From Paulinella micropora (lineage: Eukaryota; Cercozoa; Imbricatea; Euglyphida; Paulinellidae), in NCBI GenBank assembly GCA_019918135.1, contig WBZZ01001308.1, positions 65,001-129,000 on the forward strand: 64,000 nt of DNA. Reading direction: 5' to 3'. Within the stretch, counting starts at the first letter, position 1; each line of letters starts with the position of its first letter. The position numbers were made by a program, and so were the translations under genes. The notes beneath the pieces were generated by a model. It was not told the DNA's origin, did no database searches, and worked only from the letters and a program-made list of their open reading frames with translations. Of the stretch, positions 35,403-47,406 are shown piece after piece.

Positions 35403-37434
35403 TTATGCCTTAGGCCTAGGATGAATACCGCCATAACCGCCACCAACGAAATCACCACTGCTTAGGCAAAGTTTTGTATGTATGCTATGATTAGGTAATT
35501 GCGTCTTCTTCGTAGTCAGGAGCAGCTTGTCCATTTTGGTCCGCTTGTTGGGGCGTCCACGATCCGGTGACGTAGCCGGTTGAGCCATTGACATGGCGTC
35601 AGCCTTGCGCTTCTGACGTGGTGGGCGCTTGGGCTCCTTGTTTTCCTGCTGTGCTTTGCGTTGTCTGTTCCTCTGGCGAGTGTCGACCTTGATGGATGGG
35701 TCGCGAAGGGAAACGGACGGCGTTGGGCGAGTAGGGCGATCGCGCTGTCGCTTGTAGGTAGCGGCCGACGAGGGCTTCGTGACACTTTCTCCAAGGTCAA
35801 TATTCTTCCATGACGTGGAGGTCGAGGGAGTTGGTCCAGAAGGTCAGTGAGGTTGCGAGGCCAAGGAACACCAAGTGCATTGAGTATCTCGGCAGCGTAC
35901 TGAGTCCATCGATCACGTTCCATGGGGGTGAGCATCCGGGACACGTCGCGAACTTGATTTGCATCGGCCGTCCAGTAGCCAGCGGCGTAGCTGGTAATGC
36001 ACCGGTTGACGTAACCCGGAAGGCTCTCCTTCTTGAAGCGTCGAAGTTTGAGGGCTTGCATGGCTGGTCGCTTCGTGTCCCCCTTGTCCAGACGTCCTTT
36101 GAACAGCTCCATGAAGTACTCCATGAGCATATAGGGGATGATGCTCCAAACGCGGGTGCGTTCGTCAGTAGCACGAATATATATAGCGGGCCCAGTACGC
36201 GTCCATGAGGGCCACTGCGGTTTTGTCTCCCATTTGTGCACCGTGTCGATGATACGGTTGCATATGCATGCCGACAACATTGCCAAGTTGTTCAACTGTA
36301 GGTTGAACGCAAATTCGCGGGCTTGGGTTGCGACGTCAGCGGTCGGCACAATCGCCGGACGGGTCATCATGAAGAGGGATTGGACTCGAGTCATCATATG
36401 CAAGGTACGGGGTGGTATACCTGCAAAGGTGGACGATCGCAGGATCCTTCCTCCCGACGATGCCAAAGGGGACTCATTGCCCGTGGGTGATGGGGATGGT
36501 GACGTCAGGGGACGGGCAGGGCCAGTCTCCGTCAGGGGACGGGCAGGGCCAGTCTCCGTCGAAGGGGCAGGAGTCGGAGCCGTAGTCGTCGTGCTGGACG
36601 ATGAGCGGGATGACGAACCCGAAGACGAACTCGACGATGGACTCGATGATGAGCTCGCGGGAGCCGAAGTCACAGTTACTTCAGTCACGGGGGCCCCACC
36701 TTGGTCCTCCGCGGAGGGATTTGTACCGCCAGCGAGCAAGGTCGAATACGTTTCTTCCGCAACGGGGAAGAGGGGGCTCAGCGTGATGCGACTACCTTGC
36801 AACGTTGTATTCAGCGAGATGCGAGGCGTTGGGCGTACAGGTGTCGATGTGGTGGGGGCTGAGCTTAACAAATCAGTCGAGGTGGTCGATGGGGTAGCAG
36901 TCGTCTGCGTTGGGAAGGCAGGCATGGGTCCAAGGAGACCACTCATCGGTCGAAGTGGCGACGCGAAGGCTGGATCAGACATAGACAGTGTACGGCTGAC
37001 CAGTGGGGCTGGTGGGCGTGCTGCGAAGAGGGATCCCAGTGGTGGAAGCGGTTCACGCCGGGGCGGGGGTGTCGCTCCACTAGCTAGGCTACCAGGGCGG
37101 GCAAATGGATCGACGGGGGTGGTTGGTTGTATCCTACTGATGGGGGCCAATGCTGTTGCACTTATAGGCAACGCAACTTATAGGCAACGCAACTGGGGTA
37201 AAGGCCATCGTTGGAGTTACCGCGGTGGACAATGTTGCAGTAGGCGGTGGGGCAGCTGGGGCAGTGGGGCTCGTCGATGGATGAGTCGGTGGTGCTGGTC
37301 CCGAAGGGATGCTTCCCAAGGCCGTTGTTGGAGGCAGACCCGTCAGGTTCGATGGGGGCACGGTGACGGGTGCTTGCGGGAGTTGGGAGTACCAATCCAG
37401 AAAGTGATCCAGGCGCCCCAGGGATCGAAGTCAA
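35403..37434 (-). pseudogene. Pro/Ser/Thr-rich gag-like protein, minus strand
   Basis: The minus-strand frame begins upstream of 37,171 and is low complexity for its first ~290 residues (Pro/Ala/Thr, then Ser runs, with a 12-residue direct repeat TETGPARPLTET). A compact helical domain covers roughly residues 285-470 (FAFNLQLNNLAMLSACICNRI, WSIIPYMLMEYFMELFKG). The tail is very basic and continues in another frame to GRPNKRTKMDK (AT-hook-like) near 35,540. Architecture resembles the ORF at 1631-3070 and retroelement gag proteins. No protease, RT or integrase is adjacent. About one or two breaks. Host gene is the alternative. Confidence 0.4.
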
Positions 37435-38108
37435 ATGGGCAAATGGTTAACAAATTTCTCCAAGGGAATGATGGTACCCAATTGGTTCCAGAGGGCTTCG
37501 TGCTGAGCTGCAGAGCCTGTAGGTCCCAAGTACTCCTGGTAGATGTCATGGGCTGTCACGTTAGAGTTACACATCAACTTATAAATTAAGAGAAGGTGTC
37601 GGTACCAATGGAAGATGAAGCAAATTAGTTTGCTTATCTTTTACTGCTTTGAGTAAAATATTACGGTAGAGTAATTAGTAAATAAATCTTTTCGAAATTG
37701 CGTTGCTTGGGTCCAAGAGATGTCCGAAGTAAGAGGAGTTGACTTCCCTTCTTCAACTTCCTTCTGAAATTTCTCCTCGGAGGGCAGGAGACCATGGTAG
37801 ACTCCCAGGATGGTAAATGGATCCAGACATTTCCTCTTGTGCTCCCGAAGGCGAGACAGGGGATCTTCGTGGCGTGAGTTGGCGAATATTGCAGGTTACA
37901 AGGAGCAGGCCAGGTAGTGTGGGTACGCTTGTAGAGCACGATGAGCAGCATAGAGGGTGATCTTGCTGAGTGATAAGGGGGTGACCCTAACACAAACAGA
38001 ACCAGACACATACTGTGTTGGTTGACTGCATAGAGTGTAGAAGAACAGAAAGACGACACAACAATGCAAAGACAGGTGAACGATCTGCCTCACATATGTG
38101 TTTTTGCG
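37435..38108. other. Spacer before copia 2
   Basis: Short minus-strand frames at 37,661-38,059 show no domain. Nothing firm is present. Confidence 0.5.
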
Positions 38109-38442
38109 TTGGTCATAGCTATTTCAATTTTAATCACCGTTACATGGATAGTTGATTTGTCAATTGGACTGACAGTCAATAATGCCAATTTTAACTGTAA
38201 GGACTTAATACATAATTTACTAGTCAAAAATTATAACTACGTAACTTGGTCATCTAAGTTAGTCAGTTTTGTGACGTGGCAGCTTCTGTGTGACGTGGCA
38301 GATTCTCCCGCGGTTAGTTCAGTTCTCTTACTTATACGAGTTATTAAAGTGCGTTTCCTTGCGGTGAGACAGTCTTGCTAGAGTAGCCTGGAGTGATCCT
38401 GAAAGGGATCGGTAAAGGTTCCCGATGGCGAGTCTCTCAAAG
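38109..38442 (+). repeat. Copia 2 5' LTR
   Basis: It starts at TTGGTCAT and shares ordered blocks with the 3' LTR of copy 1. The final part (GGGATCGGTAAAGGTTCCCG to CTCTCAAAG) corresponds to the segment that in copy 1 occurs both before gag and at the end of the 3' LTR, so the LTR may run through the first gag codons. Confidence 0.6.
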
Positions 38443-40208
38443 GTCATGAGCCTTGGAACCGAGAAGACGATGGGTTTAAAGCAAGAGTACAACCCGCAGT
38501 TGGATGGTACCACTCGGAACTATTCCGACTTCCGTTACAAAATAGAGAACTATGCCAAGGGCATCAGTGCCTGGCATGGGGAGTGCGTAGCGCTGGCGTT
38601 CCGAGACCCAGCTAAAGCTGAGGTTCAATATCCCTACAATCCTGCGAAAGCAATGGAAGTAGAGGAAAGGGAGTTGCCAGAAGAGCCAGAGTCAGAGGAC
38701 ACCCCTGACTCCGAGACAGACGATGAAGGAAGCCAGTCAGACAGCGGTAGACAGAGACCCAAAACGAAGAAAGATGACAGCAAGACAAGCGCAGAAGACA
38801 AACCGAAAGAATGGGCAAAGATGTCAGAAGAACAGAAGAAGCAATGGAAAGATAAGAGAGCTAAGAGACTGAAGCGAGAGAAAAGAAAACAGTCCAAACG
38901 AGCTCACACATTGAGAGTAAGAGGCATACAGAAGGAGAAGAAGCATTATGAACGCATGCGAACTTTACAACTCATTCTGTCTGTTGCCTTTTCTCACCCT
39001 GTTGTTGTTCGATATCTGCGCACTAAAACAGTGAAAGGACCGATAGAACTAATAGATCTAGAGGCAGTTAGGGCAAAGTTCGGTTCGATCTCCGGGGTCA
39101 GCAAAAATATCAAAGCACAAATTTTCGAGAACATGTACCCCAAACCCGGACAGAATGTGGATGCATGGTTAAATGACTACATCGCCATGAAAGGAGAGGT
39201 TGAGAGTGATAGAACACACCCATTTGATGAGGATGACCTCATAAGAAGCCTGCTTGCTAAGCTCGCCAGACACCCCGCATATGGAGAGAGTTTCAAAGCA
39301 CTTCACTACAACCTACCACCTAACCTGAGACCCAAATTTGACGACTTAGTCGATAGTGCGAGAGACACATGGGCATTGTGGAGAAAGGACAAGTGGAAGG
39401 AAGAAGAGAAGAGAGAGAGAGAGCGAACAAGAGCACGAGACAGCTGAAGAAGGAGACAAAACTCATGCTAGATGATCAGGAAGATGAAGGGGACGGGGGT
39501 AAGGGCAAGTATAGAAGGCTTAAGAAGAAGAAGGAATGGTGGCTGAAAGTTACGTGTTTCGCGTGTGACAAGAAAGGTCATACGAAGAAGTATTGCCCGG
39601 ACACCAAGGCCAAGAAACAAAACCAAGAGAGAGATGATAAACTAAAGCAAGAGAAGGGCAAGAGAAAAGGAAAGACACATAACAAGAAGAACAAGCCTAA
39701 GAAGGATATAACTCTACTGAGAGAGGAGGAAGAAGAAGAAAAAGAAGAGTCAGACAAAGACGCACTACTCATTATTATGGGGGGAAGTGAGTCGGCGTCA
39801 GGAGAAAATGACGACGAAGTGGAGCCTGAAACATCAGGGAGAGGGAATGCCGAGACTGTGGAACCCCAGTCTGTGCCAGGTGTTCACCAAAGTGAGGCCC
39901 AAAGGGAGAACGTCGAGTCTGGGGAACCCCAGACTGAGCCAGGTGTTCGTTCCCCACAGGCAGAACGTAAGAGAGTTAGGAGTCCTAACCCCAGTTTAGC
40001 CCCTCTACCCTCACTAAGCAAAACTACTAAAACCTCAGGCCACAAACATACCAAAGCGCCCCCAAAACATCAAGCGTCTGACACCTCAACCCCTCCACTC
40101 AGTCTAACTAGCTATAGCCGAGAGAGGCCCCGTTCTCTAAAGTGTCATGGGAAAAACAAGAAGAATAGCCCTTGCCAAATTTCGCTTGAATACAATGAAA
40201 GGGCCTAA
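38425..40208 (+). pseudogene. Copia 2 gag with zinc knuckle
   Basis: The first 340 codons are one open frame starting MASLSKVMSLGTEK, clearly homologous to copy 1 and longer. The knuckle CFACDKKGHTKKYC follows in another frame, then a Lys-rich and an acidic tail with a repeated VESGEPQTEPGVRSPQ-like unit of about 22 residues (39,840-39,960). RNA packaging role as for copy 1. About one break. Confidence 0.8.
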
Positions 40209-40726
40209 TGCCGTGCAAGCTTCGCGGCGTATGGTTTTCGGGGAATACTGCGGATATCAAGCTAAAAATCAAGACCCCGAGTACCCCTTACTTGATCTAT
40301 CTGTCAGCCCCAACCTCCGACCCCCCAAATCACCTTATTATCCAGACGAAAGAGGTTTAATACCTGATGCGAAAGCGAGAGGGTTAGTGATACCACACAA
40401 TCTCACTACCACTTTCACTGAACAATCTCCACAGAGGGTAAGAGAGGGAGAAGAATAAGGCGAGAGGGGAAGTGAGGGGGAGTGAGGTCCCGGGAACAGC
40501 ACCGCAAACACCCACATCCACCACATCGACCTCACACCACACCACAAGCACGCACATGCGACACGCCAAGACAGAGTGAGGGTGGCGATGAGGAGGAAGA
40601 TGAAGAAGAGATAGATGAGTATGATCCTGACAATGATTCCCGATGTTTAGATGAAATAAGACATGATGATGCCATGGCAGCATGTATGGATGATCCTGAC
40701 ATTGACACGGAATATCTGCAATCATA

Positions 40727-42407
40727 TGTCACACCGAGTCCGTTAGTTCGGAGGAACTTTTCCTGCAAAGAGGAGAAGGAGAAAAAATACAGGAGTTGTG
40801 CCGTTAATAAAGTACATACAGGAGGGTTGCCCACTGTAGTCAAAACTACAAATAGTGATTCCGACATTTCTCACTCTGTCGGAGACTGTAGAAATTTTAG
40901 GTTTGGTTCGAAACTAACTTGTTTGCGTTTTATTTTTTCATTTAAATTCCAGGTTTTTTTTTGTGTGGGCAACCGAATGACTAATTATCTCTTGAATTTA
41001 CCATTCAAGAAAGATTTAAACAGATTCAATCTCGATTTATCAGTTCCTCCGCTCATCCACTTTTTTTTGACATTTTGTTTGCTAAAATTTCCTGGTTTTG
41101 CGGTGCTTGGCTTGGACCGGCCAAACTAGGAAAACCATGCTTCCCAAAGTAGTTTGGAATGCTTGGAGAGCTCTTTCCACAGTGATTTCTGTATATAGTG
41201 AATATTAAATATGTTTCGACTAACACTTTTTTATTACCATCGATAAATTTTTATCCGGTTTCTTGCCTTCATGCCTACAAAAAATGCTGGCAAAACAGCT
41301 TGACAAAAATGAAAAAATGGTTCCTGTCTACAAATGAACAGAAACGAAGCTAGAAAGTACCTGATTCGATTACCATTATTGTATTTCGTAATTCCCCAAG
41401 ACGGTTTGTCACAATAAAGCCTAGAGGCTGAGAAAATTTGCATAACGAATTCAGTCAATAAAGCATGGACTGGTGCTCCGAATGGATTCCATAAGGCTTT
41501 CAGCCTGCTTAGAAGTGCTTCTACAGTCATTCGCTGATGCATTATAAACGTGTGTAAGAGGGATTTTGTTAATATTAGCTGTAAGGCTCAAAATCTCGAA
41601 ATGAGTGTTTCAGCTTTTTTGCATCTCGAATGCGCTGGACTCAAACCCCTGCTCATTTTTTGTAGTGCCTCCTCTTCCAATTTTTTGTGTTCAAACACGT
41701 ATCTGTGTCCTGTAGATGCATTTCCATTCATAAAACAGATGGAGGAGGATCGTTTTCGAAATGTACAGGGGAATGAGTCCACTGAAGTCTGTCTCAACCA
41801 AACCTGAAAATTTCGATTTCACAGATTCCATTATTTTTAACAAAGGAAAACAATTTTCGCTTGAGTATGATGATACAAGAACATGTTTGAGCTACTTTTC
41901 AGCCTTTTATCACTTACTTTGTACATGAAATATCGATTTTTCTCATTTTCCACCTCTCTCAGACAGTTTACATTTTCGCGAAAAGTGGTTTGGTACAGAT
42001 GTTTATTCAGACGTACTGTGTCGAATTTCTCAACTGGCTTCCTAAGAAAACAAGAGTCAAGAAAGAACGAGAAGAGAATTGAAGACCCTCCCCAACTACT
42101 TTTTCCCCATTATCATTTCCTTTTTTTCCCCACATGTCCCCAAATTCTCATCGATATTTTCGGTGAAACCCTATTGAGCAAAACCATATTTTGTGGCGGT
42201 TTGCGTGAAGAAAAAATTGGAAAAAGTTGTGCGGGGTTTTTGTGTGTATTTCCTGCGTTTTCTTAGCGTTTGAAGCAAGATCAACACTAATTTTAATTTG
42301 GATTTCATTATTTGAATGACCAATATTACCTTGTAATCACCAGCAAAAATTTCCACAGAAAAAATGATGGGAAGTGATTGATCCTGACTAACAGCCTCGG
42401 TGTGACA
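40727..42407. mobile_element. 1,681-bp TIR element with TA target duplication, inside copia 2
   Basis: The left end reads TGTCACACCGAGTCCGTTAGT and the right end is its inverted form (ACTAACAGCCTCGGTGTGACA), each flanked by TA. Comparison with copia copy 1, which lacks it, confirms an insertion at this point. The interior is AT-rich and holds only short frames (for example 41,234-41,542 minus); none resembles a Tc1/mariner DDE/D transposase. A TA duplication points to Tc1/mariner-like mobilisation, so this is probably a non-autonomous or internally decayed member. Confidence 0.75.
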
Positions 42408-42419
42408 TATGTCACGCGA

Positions 42420-43660
42420 AAAGGGAATGTTCGGAAATACATACAGAAGCACAAGAAGGAGACTCACGATGTGAGTGGGAGTCCGGCATCTGCCGGACTG
42501 CCCAGTGTTGTTGCAGGGACCGGGGAGTCCAAGAGGGAACGGCGGGGAGGCACTGCTGCCACCTCGACACCACAACTAGTTTCAACACCACAAGCTCAGC
42601 CACACACCAACACACCACCCATCATTACGTTCAAAGACATAGCACAGCTCGCTCAACAACTCACCACAACATGCATCAGAGAAAGCAATGGTGAGGTGAA
42701 GAGAGTGAGTGAGGGGAAGTTAGTGCTAGACGAGTACTTGACAGATGTGGTAAGAGCGATAGAGGGAGTGTATATTGCACACGCAGCTATCACGACACTA
42801 TCCCCACCAGCACGACCCAAGACACCCACACCACTCAGCCACCAACACCATCAAAACACAAAGACAGCCGACAGAACTATGCATTAGTGTTAGATGGGGA
42901 AGGTGGGCGAGATAGGAAAAACACGATAGTTCAGGACAGTGGGTCTTCTAGGGACATAGCCTGCAATCCCGAAATATTACATGACATCAAGTCAGTACCC
43001 CCAAGCTAGTAACAGGTAACGGAGAGTGCGAGGTAGGGCAGGAGGGGACAGCAAGGGTAACACGCATCAACGGACACGGTAAACACAGCCAAACGATACC
43101 TCCCATACCCGGGTATGATACCCCTGGGGTATCATAAACCGATACCCCTAGTCCATATACCCCTGTCCCATACCCCGGGGTATGATACTCCTGTCCCATA
43201 CCCCTGTTCCATACATCGGGGGGGGGGGGGGGGTATGGGGGGGCGGGGGAGGGTATCATAACCCAGGGATACGGGGAAAGGGTATCATAACCCAGGGATA
43301 TGGGAGGGGAGGGTATGGGCGTATCATACCCCAGGGGTATCATACCCGGGTATGGGAGGGGTATCGTTTGGCTGTGAAACCTGTTACGGTGTCAAGGCCT
43401 ATGCTACTTGACACTAGGTTACCCGTGAATATTGCGTCGACCGGCAGGATGGATCACATCCACCACCGGTCTGTCCTTCATCAGAATGGACAGTTACTTA
43501 TTCTAAAACACCCCGTAAGGATTGAGGAGAGAGACGTGCTAGTAAGAGGCAGACTCATGTCAACCCTCCTTTACAGATGGGATGACGAGTTTGACACCCC
43601 ATTAGACATCAACGACCGTTCCGAGCCCCCACACAAGCAAAGTAGAGAGGTAGTGGGGTG
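42420..43660 (+). pseudogene. Copia 2 linker and protease region
   Basis: Homologous to 21,610-22,490 of copy 1: Thr/Pro-rich linker, the DVVRAIEGVYIAHAA segment, the protease with a D-S-G triplet near 42,940, and the VSRPMLLDTRLPVNIASTGR block after the small foldback insertion. Broken about two times. Confidence 0.7.
43084..43376. mobile_element. 293-bp foldback (MITE-like) element with 3-bp duplication
   Basis: Ends are CACAGCCAAACGATACC and its inverted copy GGTATCGTTTGGCTGTG, flanked by AAA on both sides. Copia copy 1 has no insert at this point, and removing one AAA makes the two copies equal in length here. The interior is built from many GGTATCATACCCC / GGGGTATGATACC words, so the whole element can fold back. 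CAC...GTG ends with a 3-bp duplication are the hallmark of CACTA/EnSpm-type transposition. It carries no gene. Confidence 0.75.
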
Positions 43661-43676
43661 AAAGGGGAGGGAAACC

Positions 43677-43679
<3 letters not shown>

Positions 43680-43742
<63 letters not shown>
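43680..43742. repeat. (GA)n microsatellite in copia pol
   Basis: Thirty-one GA units lie between protease and integrase. Copy 1 has a run of about nine units at the homologous site (22,551-22,568). On the element strand it encodes alternating Arg-Glu. Confidence 0.9.
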
Positions 43743-43743
<1 letters not shown>

Positions 43744-43779
43744 GAGTGTAGACAGAAGGCAAAACGGGAGAGGTAACGC

Positions 43780-44990
43780 TGTATGCATCTTATCCCCGCA
43801 AGCCAGGTTCAATCAGAAAGGTAGATATAGAATTATTCCACTATGCTTGTGGACACTATAGCGTTAAGAAGATGAGAGCTCTGGCGAATGCATTAGGCAT
43901 AAAGCTAGTAGGAGACGAGAAGAAAGTAGAGTTCTGTGAAGCCTGCATGATAGGTAAGGCGAAGCAGTTGCCTAGGTTTAAGGTCAATAGGATAGAGAGA
44001 GCTAGTAAGCCAGGAGTAGTACTGCACATAGACACCGGGACGTGGTCAGCACGTTCAATACACGGGAAGAGACATAAATTTTCGGTTACGGATGATTACT
44101 CGTTGTTTATTAAAGATTATTATCTTTCGCATAAGAACGAATTTATTGACTGCATTACGCAGGCGGTAGCATTTTACGAGAGACAGACAGGAAATAGAGT
44201 TAGAGAGATAAGGTGTGATCAGGAGTTTGACATCCCGAAAGAAGTGATAGAGTGGTGGAAGCCGAGGCAGTTTATTTGGAAGACCTCAGCCACGGGGGAT
44301 AAGGATGGAAACCCCATAGCTGAGAAGGCTAATGATATAACGGCAGGAGCCGCAAGGGCTATACGGTATCATGCCCATCTGCCCATTTCATTTTGGGCAG
44401 AAATGGAGCATTCTGCCACCACCCTCCACAAAATCTTGCCCGCCACTCATGGGCCAAGAAAAGGGATTTCCCCATATGAGCAGCTTTTAGGCAGAAAACC
44501 TTTCCTAACCCACCTCAGACCAATAGGATGCATGGGAGTTATTTACACAGGTAAAGGCAGAAAGGTCAGTTTAGAGGGAAGAAGGTCATGCTAGTAGGGT
44601 ATGACTTGTTTAGGGAGTTCTACAGAGTGTGGGACGGTAGGAAGATGATAGCAGGAGTTAGAAACGTGCGGTTTAATCCGTACATGATAGGTAAGGAAGC
44701 ACACCCAGATAGGACAGTAGAGTGGGATGAGGATGTAGCTGAGGGGGACAGTTAGAGTAAGGATGTCGATGTCGAACAGACACACACCACAACCTCCGCC
44801 ACCACAGCCACCACCACCCACACACAAAAGGACACGACACAGACTCATGACGATGACGACTCATATGACCATGTCGATGATGTTAGTCAGTCAGACAGTC
44901 AACAAGAGCAGGGGGAGTATGGAGGGGACACAGGGGGAGACAGCTTAGATCACAAACACACACCAACACAAGATAGCTTAGCAAAGTGAT
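43780..44990 (+). pseudogene. Copia 2 integrase
   Basis: The zinc domain (FHYACGHYSVKKMRALAN, FCEACMIGKAKQ) and the rve core (LHIDTGTWSARSIHGK, TDDYSLFIKDYYL, IRCDQEFDIPKEV, EMEHSATTLHKILP) align with copy 1. The catalytic Asp of the first motif is visible. A Thr/His/Asp-rich linker follows. Broken about two times. Confidence 0.8.
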
Positions 44991-45119
44991 AAAATCACAG
45001 AAGCCAACATAGTTCACGAAGGAAAGAGAGAAAGACGACAAGCACAACAACCACAATCACGACCGCATACTGAACTAAAACGAGAACGAAAGGTAGTTGA
45101 GGTTCAGGAACTAGAGGGA

Positions 45120-46220
45120 GTGAGAGTGAGAGTCCCTGCAAGAGAGTGGGGAGAGGAGTGGGGAGAGAAGACTTACGAAGAAGGATGGGAGAGCAAAGTA
45201 CGCATAGGAATAGTAAAGCAGAAATGTGCCCCCAAAGACAGGCTAAAAGTTAGAAAACAACCTAAGCCATCTCACTTTGTACAATTTGAAGACAAACTAG
45301 AGAAGATGCTAGATTCAGAGATCAGCAAGTACGGGGTAAGTGAGGGAGAGTCCGTATTGCCTGCCGGAGAGTTAGAGAGTGCTATCTTATGTCACGAAAG
45401 ATGCATGAATGAGCCGAATGAGCTTTTGCTTTATCTTAACATTCGTGTGCCGAAAGAGATAGCAGAGCAGGGTATGTCAGCGAAAGACTTGCAAGAAGGC
45501 ATGAAGAAGGAGATACAGTCTCTTAAAGACTTTAAGACATACACATGGGTTAACTATAGTGAAGCCAAAAAGGCTGGAGTTAGCAAGATAGTTAGGCTCA
45601 CATGGGTTCATAAAGTGAAGATAGACGAGAACAATAGGAAGTTTGTTAAGTCTAGACTAGCTTTGAGGGGAGACATGTTAGAGCCAGGAGTTAGTTTTAA
45701 CCTGACCAGTTGTTTGTTCCTTGTGCCTCGCATCGCTCATTGCTAATGCTTGCAAAGCTTGCTGCTTGGCATGGCCATAAGCTGTATGGTGTTGATTTTA
45801 AGAATGCCTACCTAAATGCGCGAATGCATGACCCTGTCTTTGCATATGCTCCTGATGGGTTAGACAGAGGGGCATGGGGGGATGATTTTGCGTATTGATG
45901 GTGCGTTGTATGGCGCGCCGCAAACAGGCCGTAGATGGTATGAGATATTAGCCCCGAAGTTAAAGGAGCTTGGCTTTAGGCTTTTAGACTCAGACCTCTG
46001 TATGTTTGTTAAGAATGACAAGCCCATAAGAGAAGCTATAATGGGGATTTTTCATGTAGATGACTTAATCTTTACGGCGCCTAGCATGGACGCGTATGAA
46101 GATTTTGCAAGTGCTTTGGAGATGCATTTCCCCCTAAAACGGCTAGGAGTTGCAAGGGAGTTCAAAGGGATTGAAATAGTACAGGAATTCATCAACGTAA
46201 GTACCAGTTACAGGTGTTGA
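45120..46220 (+). pseudogene. Copia 2 reverse transcriptase
   Basis: RVT_2 blocks: RLTWVHKVKIDENNRKFVKS, LYGVDFKNAYLNARM, YGAPQTGRRWYE, FRLLDSDLCMFVK and IMGIFHVDDLIFTAPS, which contains the catalytic Asp-Asp pair. Split over about three frames. Confidence 0.85.
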
Positions 46221-46650
46221 GGGAGTTTGGGTATGGTAAGTCCCGCCCCGTAAGCACCCCTGCACTAGATCAGTTGCCTTTAGCTATGTCCGATGATGCA
46301 GCGTTGCGTAAGTTCGCTATAGCTAGCATAGTTGGTAGTCTTCTTTATTTAGCTAAGATGACTAGGCTGGATATAGAACAGGCGCTCAATGCAGCTAGTG
46401 TTATGCAGACCATAGATAAGGGAGTCACTTATGCAATGTTAGGAAGGATATTGCGGTATTTGATTGGCTCATTTCGCGGTTTAGCATTTCACGGGCCTAA
46501 ATCCTCGCAAGAGGGTCAATCCTATCCCCTGATGCGGCCCATAAGGTTTGCAATAAAACCGGAAAGTCACGTACGGGATACATAATTCTATGGGGAGCGG
46601 ATCCTATAGGTTGGCTTTCTAAGAGACAGAGTGGGATAGCCCTTAGCTCG
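46214..46650 (+). pseudogene. Copia 2 RNase H, 3' truncated
   Basis: The connection segment (YGKSRPVSTPALDQ, GSLLYLAKMTRLDIEQALN) and the start of RNase H up to GWLSKRQSGIALS are present; beyond about 46,650 homology to copy 1 stops abruptly and the base composition turns GC-rich. Confidence 0.75.
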
Positions 46651-46668
46651 GGCTCATACCTCTGGCTT

Positions 46669-47406
46669 GTGATCTACCCCTGGCACGAGCACCACGCGCC
46701 GGACGAGATCGTGCTTGGCCTCCACTCCGATCGCAAGGACGTCGAGAATGCACCGACCGTGCAGATTGTGAGGAAGCTAGCTGAATTTCTCAGCGAGCAC
46801 AAGGGCAAGGCCGGTGCAATGCGCCGGCGCCACGTCCGGGCTGCCCAAAACGACGCGGCAGACCGCGTGGCCAAGTACGACGCGTTAGTGTACGAGCTGG
46901 ACCATGAGCCCACTGCTGAGAAGGAGAGGGCGGGCGCCTACCCCGACGCGTTCTACCCGCAAGACGGAGAGTGTGATGTCAAGAAGGGCACTGGAGCGGT
47001 GCTACGAGAACGATGCAATGGGCTGCGCGACTGCGTGACGCAGAGCTATCTCAACTTGATACAGCGCGCCGCAACCAAGAAGTCATCCTACCGCAGGCGC
47101 CTAGCCAAGTCAGCGCACACAGCGAGCGTCGCGTCTTTCTGCAAGGAGAGCGCCGCTGCCGAATTGCACACAGACGACAACGGCAAGGTGTGGCGGCCGC
47201 GACTACTCAAGGGAGTGGGATTCAACGACATCGTCAAGGGCAGGGTCAAGGGCGATCTACTCGTCGCGTTGGACGGGCACTGCGTCGCACTACGGGGCAG
47301 GAAGATCCTGAACGCTGGCTCTTACAGGGAGATGTCCCTCACGCGTGCAAACCTGATCAGCCTAGGCATCAAGGACAGACACTCGCTCGAAGTGGCTAGG
47401 TTGTAA
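46669..47406 (+). CDS. Hypothetical 245-residue basic protein
   Basis: An intact GC-rich frame that is open from the copia breakpoint at ~46,650; the true start may be missing. It contains a helical Arg/Ala/Lys-rich middle (RRRHVRAAQNDAADRV), a Cys-containing segment and a folded-looking C-terminus (GDLLVALDGHCVALRGRKIL) ending in DRHSLEVARL. I recognise no family. Its neighbours suggest a replication or maintenance role, which is inference only. Confidence 0.45.
   Translation: MIYPWHEHHAPDEIVLGLHSDRKDVENAPTVQIVRKLAEFLSEHKGKAGAMRRRHVRAAQNDAADRVAKYDALVYELDHEPTAEKERAGAYPDAFYPQDGECDVKKGTGAVLRERCNGLRDCVTQSYLNLIQRAATKKSSYRRRLAKSAHTASVASFCKESAAAELHTDDNGKVWRPRLLKGVGFNDIVKGRVKGDLLVALDGHCVALRGRKILNAGSYREMSLTRANLISLGIKDRHSLEVARL

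Larger units (their letters stand above)
38109..46650 (+). mobile_element. Ty1/copia LTR retrotransposon fossil 2
   Basis: Same family as the copy at 19.3-26.9 kb. Order: 5' LTR (38,109 to about 38,400-38,442), gag, protease, integrase, RT and part of RNase H. It is cut off at about 46,650 inside RNase H, where unrelated GC-rich DNA starts; no 3' LTR is found. Two smaller elements sit inside it (40,727-42,407 and 43,084-43,376). The coding region has several breaks, roughly five or more, besides these insertions. Confidence 0.85.

Noticed and set aside
36138-37589. 483-residue plus-strand frame
   Set aside because: It is antisense to the minus-strand gag-like ORF, is rich in Gly/Arg/Val as expected for a shadow of a Pro/Ser/Thr-rich gene, and has no domain.
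40727-42407. 6-bp target duplication CATATG instead of TA
   Set aside because: CATATG is palindromic and includes the element's first bases; comparison with copia copy 1 fits the TA duplication better.
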